Part shown: positions 25,160 through 34,292 of the stretch, one piece after another
How positions within the stretch are numbered: position 1 is the first letter of the stretch
How the letters are laid out: each line of letters opens with the position of its first letter
NCBI GenBank assembly: GCA_026126125.1
Contig: JAHCJW010000012.1
Span: 1 to 41,744 of the forward strand
Direction of reading: 5' to 3'
Source of the DNA: Devosia sp.
Lineage (GTDB): Bacteria > Pseudomonadota > Alphaproteobacteria > Rhizobiales > Devosiaceae
DNA: 41,744 nucleotides
The notes under the pieces: model-generated
Told to the model about the DNA's origin: nothing
Databases searched by the model: none
Seen by the model: only the letters and a program-made list of their open reading frames with translations
Program-made: the position numbers and the translations under genes

Positions 25160-26215
25160 ATGAAACTCTGGACACTGCTCGCCGCGACAGCAACCGCTGC
25201 CGTTCTCATGGCGGCTCCGGCCGCCGCCCAGACCCGCATCGCGCTGGTCGTCAAGTCGCTCGGCAACGGCTTCTTCGATGCCGCCGCCAAGGGAGCCCAG
25301 GAAGCCGCCGCCGAACTGGGCGATGTCGAGCTGATCTATACCGGCCCGACCGCCGCCACCGCCGAAGCCCAGATCGAGGTCGTCAACTCGCTGATCGCTC
25401 AGCAGGTCGACGCCATCGCCATCTCGGCCAATGATCCGGACGCGCTGGTGCCGGTGCTGCAGCGCGCCCAGCAGCGCGGCATCAAGGTGATCTCCTGGGA
25501 TTCGGGCGTGGCCCCCGAAGGCCGCCAGATCCACCTCAACCCCTCGGATGTGGGCCTGATCGGCGAAACCATCGTCAAGCTTGCCGCCGACTATCTGCCC
25601 GAGGGTGGCGACGTGGCCATTCTCTCGGCCGCCTCGACCGCAACCAACCAGAACGCCTGGATTGAAGCCGCCAAGGCCGCCATCCCCGAGAAATTCCCCA
25701 ATATCAACCTGGTTTCGGTTGTCTATGGCGATGACGACTCGGTGAAATCGACCGAGGAAGCCCGCGGCCTGATCGCTGCCTATCCCGACCTCAAGGCCAT
25801 CATCGCCCCGACCACGGTCGGCGTCGTGGCGGCGGCCCAGGTCGTCACCGACCAGGGTCTGATCGGCAAGATCAATGTCACCGGTCTGGCGCTGCCCTCC
25901 GAGTTCAAGCAGTTCATCGACAACGGTGCCTCGCAGGCCGTGGCGCTGTGGAACCCGATCGACCTGGGCTATTCGGCCGTGTTCCTCGCCAATGCGCTGG
26001 TCGAAGGCCAGGAAGCGGCGCCCGGCGCCACCTTCTCCATCGGCAAGGTCGGCGAAGTGACGCTGGACGAGAACAATTCGGCGGCCATGGCCGCACCGTT
26101 CCAGTTCGACGCCAGCAATATCGAAGAATTTTCGAAGATCTACGGATCTTTTCTGGCCCGGCGCCACGGCGCCGGGACGCCCCCCTCCCTGCCCCCCCTC
26201 AAGGGGGAGGGCTAG
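25160..26215 (+). CDS. rhaS: L-rhamnose ABC transporter binding protein RhaS
   Basis: A 351-residue periplasmic binding protein. Residues 1-24 are a signal peptide (ends AAPAAAQ). RIALVVKSLGNGFFDAAAKGA starts the sugar-binding fold; ISWDSGV, AILSAASTATNQNAWIEAAK and IIAPTTVGVVAAAQ are RhaS/LsrB-like segments. ATG at 25160 with GGGAGGGA ahead. The natural C terminus appears to be EEFSKIY (ending at residue 328). Another 23 residues follow, the last about 11 (PPSLPPLKGEG) being encoded by a GC-rich palindromic repeat. That tail is probably an acquired extension. Transporter genes rhaT, rhaP and rhaQ follow. Captures L-rhamnose in the periplasm. Confidence 0.92.
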   Translation: MKLWTLLAATATAAVLMAAPAAAQTRIALVVKSLGNGFFDAAAKGAQEAAAELGDVELIYTGPTAATAEAQIEVVNSLIAQQVDAIAISANDPDALVPVLQRAQQRGIKVISWDSGVAPEGRQIHLNPSDVGLIGETIVKLAADYLPEGGDVAILSAASTATNQNAWIEAAKAAIPEKFPNINLVSVVYGDDDSVKSTEEARGLIAAYPDLKAIIAPTTVGVVAAAQVVTDQGLIGKINVTGLALPSEFKQFIDNGASQAVALWNPIDLGYSAVFLANALVEGQEAAPGATFSIGKVGEVTLDENNSAAMAAPFQFDASNIEEFSKIYGSFLARRHGAGTPPSLPPLKGEG

Positions 26216-26223
26216 GGAGGGGG
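26181..26223. repeat. GC-rich palindromic repeat overlapping the rhaS 3' end
   Basis: CCCCCTCCCT (26181-26190) and AGGGAGGGGG (26214-26223) are perfectly complementary outer arms; CCCCCCTC and GGGGGAGGG inside them pair imperfectly. The element encodes the last residues and stop of rhaS. Its right arm lies immediately upstream of rhaT, where it offers a purine-rich ribosome-site-like stretch. Confidence 0.82.
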
Positions 26224-26245
26224 TTCTTTCTTGACAGAGAACCCC

Positions 26246-27751
26246 ATGACCGACCCCATCCTGACCCTTTCGGGCATATCGAAGAGCTTTCCCGGCGTGC
26301 GGGCGCTGCACAAGGTGGCGCTCGAGCTTTATCCGGGCGAGGTGACGGCGCTGATCGGCGAGAACGGCGCGGGCAAGTCGACGCTGGTCAAGACCCTCAC
26401 CGGCATCTACCAGCCCGACGAAGGAGAAATCCGCGTCGGCGGGCAGGTGGTCAGCCTGCCGACGGCGATCGCGGCATCCAATGCCGGGATCACCGCCATC
26501 CATCAGGAAACGGTGCTGTTCGACGAGTTGAGCGTCGCCGAAAACATCTATCTGGGGCACGCGCCGCGCAATCGTTTCGGGCTGATCGACTGGAAGACGA
26601 TGCGCGCCGAGGCGCAAAAGACGCTCGATGCCATGGCGGCGGGGATCGATGCCGGCATTCCCCTCAAGGAACTGTGCATCGCCAAGAAGCACCTGGTGGC
26701 CGTGGCGCGGGCGCTTTCCATCGACGCGCAGGTCGTGATCATGGACGAGCCGACCGCCGCCTTGAGCCAGAAGGAAATCGAGGAGCTTTACGTGCTCGTC
26801 GATCTCCTCAAACAGGACGGCAAGGCGATCCTGTTCATTTCCCACAAATTCGATGAAATCTTCCGCATCGCCGACCGCTACACCGTGTTCCGCGACGGGG
26901 AAATGGTGGGCAAGGGGCTGATCAAGCAGACGCCGCAGGGCGAAATCGTCCGCATGATGGTTGGCCGGCCGGTGGACCAGATTTTCCCCGAGCGCAGCGC
27001 CACTATCGGCCAGACCGTGCTCGACGTGCAGGGGCTGAGCCACCCGACCGAGTTCGAAGATATTTCCTTTGCCGTCAAAAAGGGCGAAATCCTGGGATTT
27101 TACGGGCTGGTCGGGGCCGGGCGTTCCGAAGTGATGCAGGCCGTGTTCGGCATGACGGCCCCTTCCTCCGGCACCATGGTGCTCGACGGCAGGACCATTG
27201 CCCCGCGCTCGCCCGCCGATGCGGTGGAGGCCGGCATCGTCTATGTGCCCGAAGAGCGCGGCAAGCAGGGGGTGATCACCGGCGAGCCGATCTTCAAGAA
27301 TGTCTCGCTGCCCAGCCTCGACAAGACCAGCCGCAACGGCTTTTTGCGCATGGTCGAGGAATTCAAACTGGCCCGCACCTATACCGAGCGGCTCGATCTG
27401 CGCGCCTCCTCGCTGAGCCAGAATGTCTCGACCCTCTCGGGTGGCAACCAGCAGAAGGTGGTCATCGCCAAATGGCTGGCCACGCTGCCCAAGGTGATCA
27501 TTCTCGATGAACCGACCAAGGGCATCGATATCGGCTCCAAGGCGGCGGTGCATGGCTTCATGGCCGAGCTGGTGGCGCAGGGGCTGAGCGTGATCATGGT
27601 GTCGTCCGAACTGCCGGAAATTTTGGGCATGAGCGACCGCATCGTCGTCATGCGCGAGGGGTTGATCATCGACACGCTCGACAACCGCAATTTGCAGCCC
27701 GAGACGCTGGTGCGCCTGGCGGCCGGCATCGCCCAGGAGCAGGCGGCATGA
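26246..27751 (+). CDS. rhaT: L-rhamnose ABC transporter ATPase RhaT
   Basis: A 501-residue CUT2 ATPase with two nucleotide-binding domains. Domain 1: Walker A GENGAGKST (38-46), a divergent signature stretch (LCIAKKHLVAVARAL) and Walker B VVIMDEPTAALS. Domain 2: degenerate P-loop GLVGAGRS, signature LSGGNQQK and Walker B VIILDEPTKGID. The ATG at 26246 gives the usual N terminus MTDPILTLSGISKSFPG. A TTG at 26231 is in frame and has a better-placed purine tract (from the repeat), so five extra residues are possible. ATGA overlap with rhaP. Powers rhamnose import. Confidence 0.92.
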   Translation: MTDPILTLSGISKSFPGVRALHKVALELYPGEVTALIGENGAGKSTLVKTLTGIYQPDEGEIRVGGQVVSLPTAIAASNAGITAIHQETVLFDELSVAENIYLGHAPRNRFGLIDWKTMRAEAQKTLDAMAAGIDAGIPLKELCIAKKHLVAVARALSIDAQVVIMDEPTAALSQKEIEELYVLVDLLKQDGKAILFISHKFDEIFRIADRYTVFRDGEMVGKGLIKQTPQGEIVRMMVGRPVDQIFPERSATIGQTVLDVQGLSHPTEFEDISFAVKKGEILGFYGLVGAGRSEVMQAVFGMTAPSSGTMVLDGRTIAPRSPADAVEAGIVYVPEERGKQGVITGEPIFKNVSLPSLDKTSRNGFLRMVEEFKLARTYTERLDLRASSLSQNVSTLSGGNQQKVVIAKWLATLPKVIILDEPTKGIDIGSKAAVHGFMAELVAQGLSVIMVSSELPEILGMSDRIVVMREGLIIDTLDNRNLQPETLVRLAAGIAQEQAA

Positions 27752-28728
27752 ACCGCATTCTAAAAAACCGCGAGGTCTGGCTGGCGCTGGCCATTCTCGC
27801 CGTCGTCATCGGCGTGACGCTGCGCTTTCCGCGCTTCTCGCAGCCGGGCAACCTGCTGACCATCTTCAACGATACCTCGATCCTGATGATGCTGGCGCTG
27901 GGGCAGATGGCGGTGATCCTCACCCGCTCGATCGACCTGTCCATGGCCTCCAACCTGGCGCTAACCGGCATGATCGTCGCCATGACCAATGCGGCGTTCC
28001 CGTTCATTCCCATTCCGCTTTTGATCGCCGGCTGTGTCGTGGCCGGGGCGGCGCTGGGCGCGTTCAACGGTATTTTGGTGTGGAAGCTCGATATTCCGCC
28101 CATCGTGGTGACGCTGGGCACGCTGACCATTTTCCGTGGCCTCGTCTTCGTCATCTCCGGCGGCGCCTGGGTCAACGCGGCACAGATGAGCACTGACTTC
28201 ATTCAACTGCAGCGCGGCGTGTTCCTCGGCCTGCCCATTTTGAGCTGGTTCGCCATCGTCGTCGCCGCCCTGGTTTATGTGCTGATGACGCGCACCACCT
28301 TGGGGCGGGCTTTTTACGCCATCGGCGTCAACCCGACGGCCTCGGTCTATACCGGCATCAATGTCGGGCGCACCAAATTCATGGCCTTCGTGCTCTCGGG
28401 CGCCATTTCGGGGCTGTGCGGCTATCTGTGGATTTCGCGCTATGTCATCGCCTCGGTGGAAGTGGCGGGTGGCTATGAACTGACCATCGTCGCCGCCTGC
28501 GTCATTGGCGGCGTCTCGATTGCCGGTGGCATCGGTACGGTGGGCGGGGCGCTGCTGGGCGCCATCTTCCTCGGCGTCGTCAACAACGCCCTGCCGGTGA
28601 TCGGCGTTTCGCCCTTCTGGCAGATGGCGATTTCCGGCGCCGCAATCCTGTTGGCCGTGGTGCTCAATGCGCGTGGCGAGCGCAGCAAGGGCCGGATCAT
28701 TCTCAAGAAAGCCGAGGTTGTAGCATGA
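27748..28728 (+). CDS. rhaP: L-rhamnose ABC transporter permease RhaP
   Basis: A 326-residue CUT2 permease with about eight to ten membrane helices. LMMLALGQMAVILTRSIDLSMASNLALTGM is the family's first hallmark; the docking loop reads GVNPTASVYTGINVGRTKFMAF, and GGVSIAGGIGTVGGALLGAIF is the C-terminal landmark. It overlaps rhaT and rhaQ by 4 nt each (ATGA), which fixes start and stop and indicates coupled translation. It should form a heterodimeric channel with RhaQ, unlike the single-permease transporter at 1897. Confidence 0.93.
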   Translation: MNRILKNREVWLALAILAVVIGVTLRFPRFSQPGNLLTIFNDTSILMMLALGQMAVILTRSIDLSMASNLALTGMIVAMTNAAFPFIPIPLLIAGCVVAGAALGAFNGILVWKLDIPPIVVTLGTLTIFRGLVFVISGGAWVNAAQMSTDFIQLQRGVFLGLPILSWFAIVVAALVYVLMTRTTLGRAFYAIGVNPTASVYTGINVGRTKFMAFVLSGAISGLCGYLWISRYVIASVEVAGGYELTIVAACVIGGVSIAGGIGTVGGALLGAIFLGVVNNALPVIGVSPFWQMAISGAAILLAVVLNARGERSKGRIILKKAEVVA

Positions 28729-29732
28729 CCGATATGTCCTCTGCCGGCCGCCAGTTGCCCGATCGGCTCGACAATCCGTTGAAATCCGCCGTTTTGAGCT
28801 GGGAAAGCCTGTTGGTGCTGGTGGCGCTGGCGATCTTTGTCGGCAACAGCTTCGCCTCGCCCTATTTTCTTAACCCCTGGAGCCTCTCCGATCTCACCTT
28901 CAACTTCACCGAGAAGGGGCTGATCGCGCTGGCCATGGCGCTGGTGATCATCACTGGCGAAATCGACCTGTCAGTGGCCTCGATCATCGCGCTGGCCTCG
29001 ACGCTGATGGGTTTTGCGCTGCACACCTTTGGGGTGCCGACGCCGGTTCTGGTGCTGGTGGGGGTGTTGACCGGCCTCGGCTGCGGCGCCTTCAACGGCT
29101 TTCTCGTGACGGTGCTCAAATTGCCCTCCATCGTCGTCACCATCGGCACGATGAGCCTGTTTCGCGGCCTCGCCTATATCATTCTGGGTGACCGCAGCTA
29201 TGGCGGCTATCCGCGCGATTTCGCCTGGTTCGGCCAGGGTTATATCGGGGATAGCGTCATTTCCTTCGAGCTGGTGCTGTTCGCCGTGGCGGCGGTGCTT
29301 TTCTATGTCTTGCTGCACCACACCAATTTCGGCCGCCGCGTCTTCGCCATCGGCAATAATGCGACGGCGGCGCAGTTTTCCGGCGTGCGCGTCGATCGCA
29401 TCAAATTCGTGCTGTTCTGCCTCACCGGGCTGATGAGCGGCTTGGCCGCCGTGCTGTTGACGGCGCGGCTGGGCTCGACCCGCCCTTCCATCGCGCAGGG
29501 CTTCGAGCTCGATGTCATCACCATGGTGGTGCTGGGCGGGGTGTCGATTCTCGGCGGCGCCGGCTCGATCATCGGCGTCGTGATCGCGGCGTTGATCATC
29601 GGCCTCGTCACCTTCGGGCTGGGCCTGTTGAACGTGCCGGGCATCGTCATGTCGATCTTCACCGGCTCGCTGCTGATCGTGGTGATCGCGCTGCCCATTC
29701 TTTACAAGATGTGGAAGGAACGTCGCGCATGA
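28725..29732 (+). CDS. rhaQ: L-rhamnose ABC transporter permease RhaQ
   Basis: A 335-residue CUT2 permease, paralogous to RhaP. After a polar N-terminal 35 residues come about eight to ten membrane helices, with [27 protein letters not shown] as hallmark. The ATPase-docking loop reads [19 protein letters not shown], and [21 protein letters not shown] precedes the last helices. It starts in the rhaP stop and its own stop overlaps the rhaU start, so the four genes rhaT-rhaU are tightly coupled. Confidence 0.93.
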   Translation: MTDMSSAGRQLPDRLDNPLKSAVLSWESLLVLVALAIFVGNSFASPYFLNPWSLSDLTFNFTEKGLIALAMALVIITGEIDLSVASIIALASTLMGFALHTFGVPTPVLVLVGVLTGLGCGAFNGFLVTVLKLPSIVVTIGTMSLFRGLAYIILGDRSYGGYPRDFAWFGQGYIGDSVISFELVLFAVAAVLFYVLLHHTNFGRRVFAIGNNATAAQFSGVRVDRIKFVLFCLTGLMSGLAAVLLTARLGSTRPSIAQGFELDVITMVVLGGVSILGGAGSIIGVVIAALIIGLVTFGLGLLNVPGIVMSIFTGSLLIVVIALPILYKMWKERRA

Positions 29733-30061
29733 TCACCGACGAGGGCTATGAAAAACACGCCTTCAAGATGCGGCTCAACCCCGGCATGGCGGAAGAATAC
29801 AAGAAGCGCCACGACGAGATCTTCCCCGAACTGGTCGATCTGCTGCACGAGGCTGGGGTGAAGGATTATTCCATTCACCTCGACGAGGAGACCAATATCC
29901 TCTTCGGCGTCTTGTGGCGGCGGATGGACCATAGCATGGCCGAACTGCCCGATACCGAGGTGATGCAGCGCTGGTGGGCGCATATGGCCGACATCATGGC
30001 GACCAATGACAGGAACGAGCCGATCTCGGTGGATCTGACGCCGATGTTCTGGCTGAAATAG
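29729..30061 (+). CDS. rhaU: L-rhamnose mutarotase RhaU
   Basis: A 110-residue cytosolic enzyme that interconverts the alpha and beta anomers of L-rhamnose before isomerisation. The sequence fits the RhaM/RhaU family closely: [52 protein letters not shown] and a terminal LTPMFWLK. It starts inside the rhaQ stop (ATGA). Last gene of the visible rha operon; in R. leguminosarum the kinase gene rhaK comes next, but here it does not. Confidence 0.95.
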   Translation: MITDEGYEKHAFKMRLNPGMAEEYKKRHDEIFPELVDLLHEAGVKDYSIHLDEETNILFGVLWRRMDHSMAELPDTEVMQRWWAHMADIMATNDRNEPISVDLTPMFWLK

Positions 30062-31313
30062 CCAAGCCGCCTGCGCTCGCCCGGGCATCGGGAGCGGCGT
30101 GCGTTCTCTCGACCGCAAATTGTCGCTCCAATCCATTGGTTACGCATCGGATGGCCCGAAAACCGTGAGCACGGTTTTCGCACCGATCCTCTATAGCGGC
30201 GTGCGTTCTGTCGAACGCAAATTGCCGCTCTAGAGCGTCGTGCTGTAACTATGACGCATATCCTGCGGCCCAGCCCAAATGGTTTCCTGTTCGTCTGACC
30301 GGAATAGGTGGCAGATGCTCTTCACGGGCGACTGAACGCGCAAACAAAGAAGGTTCGCCGCGGCAGCCTTGCACAGATGGACGCCGAGTTTGGAGAGGCC
30401 ATCTGATCGGGTTCGCGCGGTCATTGGGCAGGGAAGAGCATCCATGCGCCTCGCGCTCGGACTGCGCTTCCAGCACTGGCATGCGTGGACGCTTCAGGGT
30501 TGTGAGATGACGATGTCGCCGGGTGCGAGCGTCGGCGCCGGTTGAGTCTCGACATAGATGGAATACGGCGCGGTTCATGGCGCCGTGGATCTGCAGGTGC
30601 GGATTGAGCCTCGATGCCGCAGGCCACCCCGATCAGGTCTGCGTGCCCCACTGTTTGCAAACGCGCGGCCTTGAGGCGCTCGCGCGCGCGGCGGGAGCGA
30701 CGCGCGGGCGGTCATCATTGAGCTGGTCTCATCCCGACTGAACGCAACCAGAGCAGCCCGGCTGGCAACGCATACGGAAGCTGGCGATCCAGACCCGGCG
30801 CTTTTCAAATGACGTCAGCGCGTACGCCGCTCGATACCATCGGCTGTTTTATCTTCAAACCAGCCCGGCGGCAGCCGGGACGGGAAGCTTGGCCCATGGG
30901 CGGCAACTGCACTCCAACCGCGCCCGGCAAGCTCGGGCATCGTCCGTGACCGGCTTCTCCTCTACCACGGCGACGGGAAGTCAGATCGATAGCGGACCCT
31001 TGCCGACAGGACGGCCGCTCTTGTACGCCACCGGTTTGATGCTCCGGCAGTACAAGCCGCCCGACTTGAAACCGCCAGACTCGCTCACCGCAAAGCGCTG
31101 CGCCGCCGCGCGGCCTGACTGGCGCCAGCAACCACGCAGCGCGACCGAACCACCGTCGAAATGAGGCCATGATCCACCTCCAAAAACGGAAAAAAAATAC
31201 AAATCGGCCGAAAGAGGATCCTACAGGTCAGGTTCAAAACCACGTCTCTAATCCCTTGTTACGCATCGTTGGCAGCCGTGAGCTTTGCGCACCGGTCCGA
31301 TACTCCCAGAGAT
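30062..31313. other. 1.25-kb region without a recognisable gene
   Basis: Between the rhaU stop and the DUF3422 stop no open frame on either strand shows a known domain, a good ribosome site or alphaproteobacterial codon pattern; all are under about 125 codons and mutually overlapping. The first 170 bp hold repeats (see 30093-30229). From about 31185 an A-rich stretch departs from the surrounding GC-rich sequence. It may be decayed coding DNA or a non-coding insertion. I saw no kinase remnant and no inverted terminal repeats. Confidence 0.6.
30093..30229. repeat. Repeat cluster after rhaU: paired 35-bp repeats around a hairpin
   Basis: Two 35-bp copies at 30093-30127 and 30195-30229 differ at 3 positions; each is an imperfect inverted repeat starting AGCGGCGTGCGTTCT and ending in TCGCT or CCGCT. 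Between them CGAAAACCGT (30157-30166) and ACGGTTTTCG (30171-30180) form a perfect 10-bp stem with a 4-nt loop, bracketed by ATCGG and CCGAT. This may end the rha transcript. Confidence 0.8.
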
Positions 31314-32576
31314 CTAGCTGGGGTGGTGCGCCCGGCGGACCGAGCGGGCCATCAGCCAGACGGCGAGCATCACGAAGGGGACGGCCGCGGACAGGGTCAT
31401 GGTCTTGTCCCAGTGCAGATGCGCCAGCGGCCCGGCCATCAGATAGCTCAATATGCCCAGCAGATAATAGCTGATGGCGATGGTGGAGAGCCCCTCGACG
31501 GTGCGCTGCAGCAGGAACTGGCTGCGCGCGGTCTTGGCGATATTGTCGAGCAGCGCCGCATTTTGCACCTGCATGTCGACCCCGATCCGCACATCGAGCA
31601 AGCCGATGGCCCGCTCGATCTTGCCCGACAGCACCGCGAGGCGCTGCTCGATCGCCGCGCAGGTCGCCAGACCGGGCAGGACCCGGTTGCCGATAAAATG
31701 GGTGAGGGTGGAGCCCTTGTTGGTGCCGCTTTCCCGCAGCCCTTCGAGCCGCGCGCTCAACACGTCGCCATAGGCGCGCCCGGCGGCGAAGCGATAGCCC
31801 AGCCGTTCCGCCAACTGGCCCGAGCGGGCCGACAGCCGGTGCAGGGCATCGAGCACCGATTGGGCGCGGCTGGCATTGGTGGTTTCGCCGAGCCCGTCGA
31901 TTACCCTCGAAAGTTCCGCCTCCATCTCGCGCACTTCGGGAGAGGCCCAGCGCGCCAGCGGCAGGCCGAGCAGCGCCATGCAGCGATAGGTTTCCACTTC
32001 AAGAAGACGGCGCAGCAGGATCGACCGGCGCAGGGTGGTCAGGCCCCCGGCGGCGAATTCGACGCGCGTGAAGCGTGCGGCATCGGGCACGAAGTCGGTC
32101 GCCACCTGCGCCTTGCCCCCCTCGATATCGGCAAGACACAGCGTTGCCAGATTGAAGCCGGACAGCAGGTGGTCGGGAATGATCTTGTCGCCGATGACAT
32201 CGATCCTGATGGCGCCGATCAGCCGGCCATCCCCGATGGCATCCATGCCGATATCGTCCGGCCAGTTCTCCGGCTCGTCGGTGGCCGAGCGCCAGGTAAT
32301 GGTGACGAACTCGGTATGAAACTCCCAGGTGACCTGGCGCTGCGCCGTCTCGAAACTATATTGGCGGGAGCTCGATACCGGCAGGTCGACACCCTGGGCC
32401 CGCCGGAAATCGGCGAAGCGCTCGAAAGCATCCTGCATGGCGCCCGGCTTGGCCGGCATGACCAGGACCAGCCGGCGCACCCGGCATAGGTCGGGCACGA
32501 TCTCGACCGGGCGCGCATGCACCTCGTCCATGATCGCGCTGCGCTCGGCGTGGTCTTCCGGTATGCGACTGCCCAT
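31314..32576 (-). CDS. DUF3422 membrane-anchored protein
   Basis: A 420-residue protein matching DUF3422. It begins with the conserved RSAIMDEVHARPVE segment, has a long soluble domain (residues about 1-350, with coiled-coil-like helices such as LLDVRIGVDMQVQNAALLDNIAKTARSQ) and ends with two hydrophobic helices (about 360-385 and 390-412) and a basic tail, SVRRAHHPS. This layout resembles CorA-like metal transporters, but no GMN motif is present, so transport is not supported. ATG at 32576 with GAGGGAGAAG upstream. Stands alone, divergent from the SH3-type gene. Function unknown. Confidence 0.85.
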   Translation of the reverse strand: MGSRIPEDHAERSAIMDEVHARPVEIVPDLCRVRRLVLVMPAKPGAMQDAFERFADFRRAQGVDLPVSSSRQYSFETAQRQVTWEFHTEFVTITWRSATDEPENWPDDIGMDAIGDGRLIGAIRIDVIGDKIIPDHLLSGFNLATLCLADIEGGKAQVATDFVPDAARFTRVEFAAGGLTTLRRSILLRRLLEVETYRCMALLGLPLARWASPEVREMEAELSRVIDGLGETTNASRAQSVLDALHRLSARSGQLAERLGYRFAAGRAYGDVLSARLEGLRESGTNKGSTLTHFIGNRVLPGLATCAAIEQRLAVLSGKIERAIGLLDVRIGVDMQVQNAALLDNIAKTARSQFLLQRTVEGLSTIAISYYLLGILSYLMAGPLAHLHWDKTMTLSAAVPFVMLAVWLMARSVRRAHHPS

Positions 32577-32770
32577 TTTCTTCTCCCTCGCGGCGGAATG
32601 GCGGGACCAGTCCGACAGCGAATAGAAAGTGCCGTGCGCGAAGGCTTGGCAATGAGGCGTTTGATCGCGCCACTTTGGTTGGATGAACGCAGGCTGAACG
32701 TGTCGATCAGCGTGAGTTCAAGGCGCGCCGGGCAAGGTCTGTTCATGATCAAGGTCCAGGGGACAAGACA

Positions 32771-33109
32771 ATGAACAAGGCACAGGAAAAGGTTCTGGTT
32801 GCAGGGCTTTGCGGCCTCGTCATCGCCGCTGCCGCCGCCTTCGCGGTGCAACCGGCCATGGCCGCCGGCTATTCCGTCGATCAACCGGCCCAGGTCAGCA
32901 ATGTCGCCCGCTGGGACAAGCTCAATGTCCGCAAATGGCCGGCCAGCTATTCCCAAAAGATCGGAGCTTTCGCCCCCGGCACTCATGTCTGGGTTGAGCG
33001 CTGCATCGAGATGGATCAGGGCGCCGACTGGTGCCGCGTCGAGCGCGGCAATCTGCAGGGCTGGGTCAATGCACGCTATCTGACGCCGGTTGCGGCGGGG
33101 AATTTCTAG
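32771..33109 (+). CDS. Secreted SH3-domain protein
   Basis: A 112-residue exported protein. Residues 1-32 form a signal peptide (basic start, hydrophobic core GLCGLVIAAAAAFAV, cleavage near AMAA). The rest is one bacterial SH3-like domain: WDKLNVRKWPASYSQKIGAF, then PGTHVWVERCIEM, DWCRVERGNLQGWVNARYLTP. The domain commonly binds cell-wall peptides. Two cysteines could form a disulphide in the periplasm. Starts at an ATG with AGGGGAC ahead. No operon partner; its specific role is unknown. Confidence 0.85.
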   Translation: MNKAQEKVLVAGLCGLVIAAAAAFAVQPAMAAGYSVDQPAQVSNVARWDKLNVRKWPASYSQKIGAFAPGTHVWVERCIEMDQGADWCRVERGNLQGWVNARYLTPVAAGNF

Positions 33110-33129
33110 CCCTCTCTCCTGTCCATCCC

Positions 33130-33150
33130 TCACCGGGGCAAGCCCGGTGA
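33130..33150. terminator. Hairpin after the SH3-domain gene
   Basis: TCACCGGG (33130-33137) and CCCGGTGA (33143-33150) form a perfect 8-bp stem with a 5-nt loop, 20 nt after the stop. No T tract. Sequence of this type is also a common alphaproteobacterial intergenic repeat. Confidence 0.55.
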
Positions 33151-33275
33151 TCTCGACCGAGGAAAGGGTTCAGCCTGCATCCTCGAGACTTCTGCCTCTC
33201 TGCCTCCTCCCATGCATGTTGACTTTTCCGGTTCCGCACTGTTCGTCATGACCAGTGCTGGACCGGAGTTTTTTT

Positions 33276-34274
33276 ATGGACGCCAATCCCATTCTCGTTG
33301 AAACCGTGCGCGGCAACTGGGTGGAAAATCGCCATCGCGGCGCTTTCGTCGTTATCGACGCCGATGGGACGGTGATCGCCTCGGCCGGGGATATCGAGCG
33401 GCCGGTGTTTCCGCGCTCGGCCATCAAGTCCATGCAGGCGCTGGCGATGTTCGATCGGCACGCGATCGAGAAATTTCATCAGACGCAGGAAGAACTGGCG
33501 CTGGCCTGTGCCTCCCATCACGGAGAAGACGCGCATGTCGAGGGGGTGAGCGCCTTTCTCTCGCGCATGGGCCTGTCGGTGGCCGATCTCGAATGTGGCG
33601 CGCATATGCCCACCAATGGCAAGGCGCGCGAGGCCCTGCGCGCCGCCGGAGCGGACCGAAACGCTCTGCGCAATAATTGCTCTGGCAAACATTCGGGCAT
33701 GTTGAGCGTGGCGCTGGCCATGGGCGTGCCGACCGCCGGCTATGTGGGCCGCGAGCACGCGGTGCAAAAGGCGGTGCGCGCGGCGGTGGAGGCGGTGATC
33801 GGCGAGGGGCTGCGCGAGGATCGCTGCGGCACCGATGGCTGTTCCATTCCCACCTGGGCGGCGCCTATCCGCGCTTTGGCGCTGGGCTTTGCCCGCATGG
33901 CGACGGGCAAGGGGCTCGATGCCGGCCACGCGGCCGGGGCCAGGGCCCTGTTCGACGCGGCGACGCGTCATCCGCATCTGGTGGCCGGCACCGGCCATCT
34001 CGACACGCTGGTGATGACGGCGTTCGGCGGCCGGGTGATGCAGAAGGGCGGCGCCGAGGGCGTGCAATGCGGCGCCATTCGCGACAAGGGGTGGGGCTAT
34101 GCGCTCAAATGCGACGACGGCAATATGGCGGCGAGCCACGCCATGGTGGCGGCGCTGCTGCTGAAATTCGCCGATCCGGACGCGGGGCAGAGGGCGGTGC
34201 TGGAGCGGTTCGCGCGGCAGGATGTGGTGAATGTGCGCAAGGCCGTGGTGGGGGAGATGCGGGCGGTTATGTGA
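33276..34274 (+). CDS. Class 3 (Rhizobium etli-type) L-asparaginase
   Basis: A 332-residue asparaginase unrelated in fold to E. coli AnsA/AnsB; it hydrolyses L-asparagine to aspartate and ammonia. Residues known from R. etli ReAV fall at the same numbers: Ser48 and Lys51 (RSAIKSM), Ser80 (ASHHGE), Cys135 and Lys138 (NNCSGKHSG), Asp187 and Cys189 (GTDGCS), the Cys/Lys/Asp set being the zinc site. This makes an active enzyme likely. No signal peptide, so cytosolic. ATG at 33276 has GGAG 7 nt ahead; seven more in-frame codons lie upstream. Single gene, no transporter next to it. Confidence 0.93.
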   Translation: MDANPILVETVRGNWVENRHRGAFVVIDADGTVIASAGDIERPVFPRSAIKSMQALAMFDRHAIEKFHQTQEELALACASHHGEDAHVEGVSAFLSRMGLSVADLECGAHMPTNGKAREALRAAGADRNALRNNCSGKHSGMLSVALAMGVPTAGYVGREHAVQKAVRAAVEAVIGEGLREDRCGTDGCSIPTWAAPIRALALGFARMATGKGLDAGHAAGARALFDAATRHPHLVAGTGHLDTLVMTAFGGRVMQKGGAEGVQCGAIRDKGWGYALKCDDGNMAASHAMVAALLLKFADPDAGQRAVLERFARQDVVNVRKAVVGEMRAVM

Positions 34275-34292
34275 GGGGGATATACCCTCCTG

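Noticed and set aside
30230..30445. Minus-strand frame ending QDMRHSYSTTL, reminiscent of the HxLRHxxAT box of tyrosine recombinases.
   Set aside because: The flanking residues do not resemble an integrase, no catalytic Tyr or second Arg follows, and the frame stops at once. Chance similarity is more likely.
30062..31313. Possible decayed rhamnulokinase (rhaK) remnant.
   Set aside because: I looked for FGGY-kinase motifs on both strands and saw none; absence of the kinase is reported, but a pseudogene cannot be supported.
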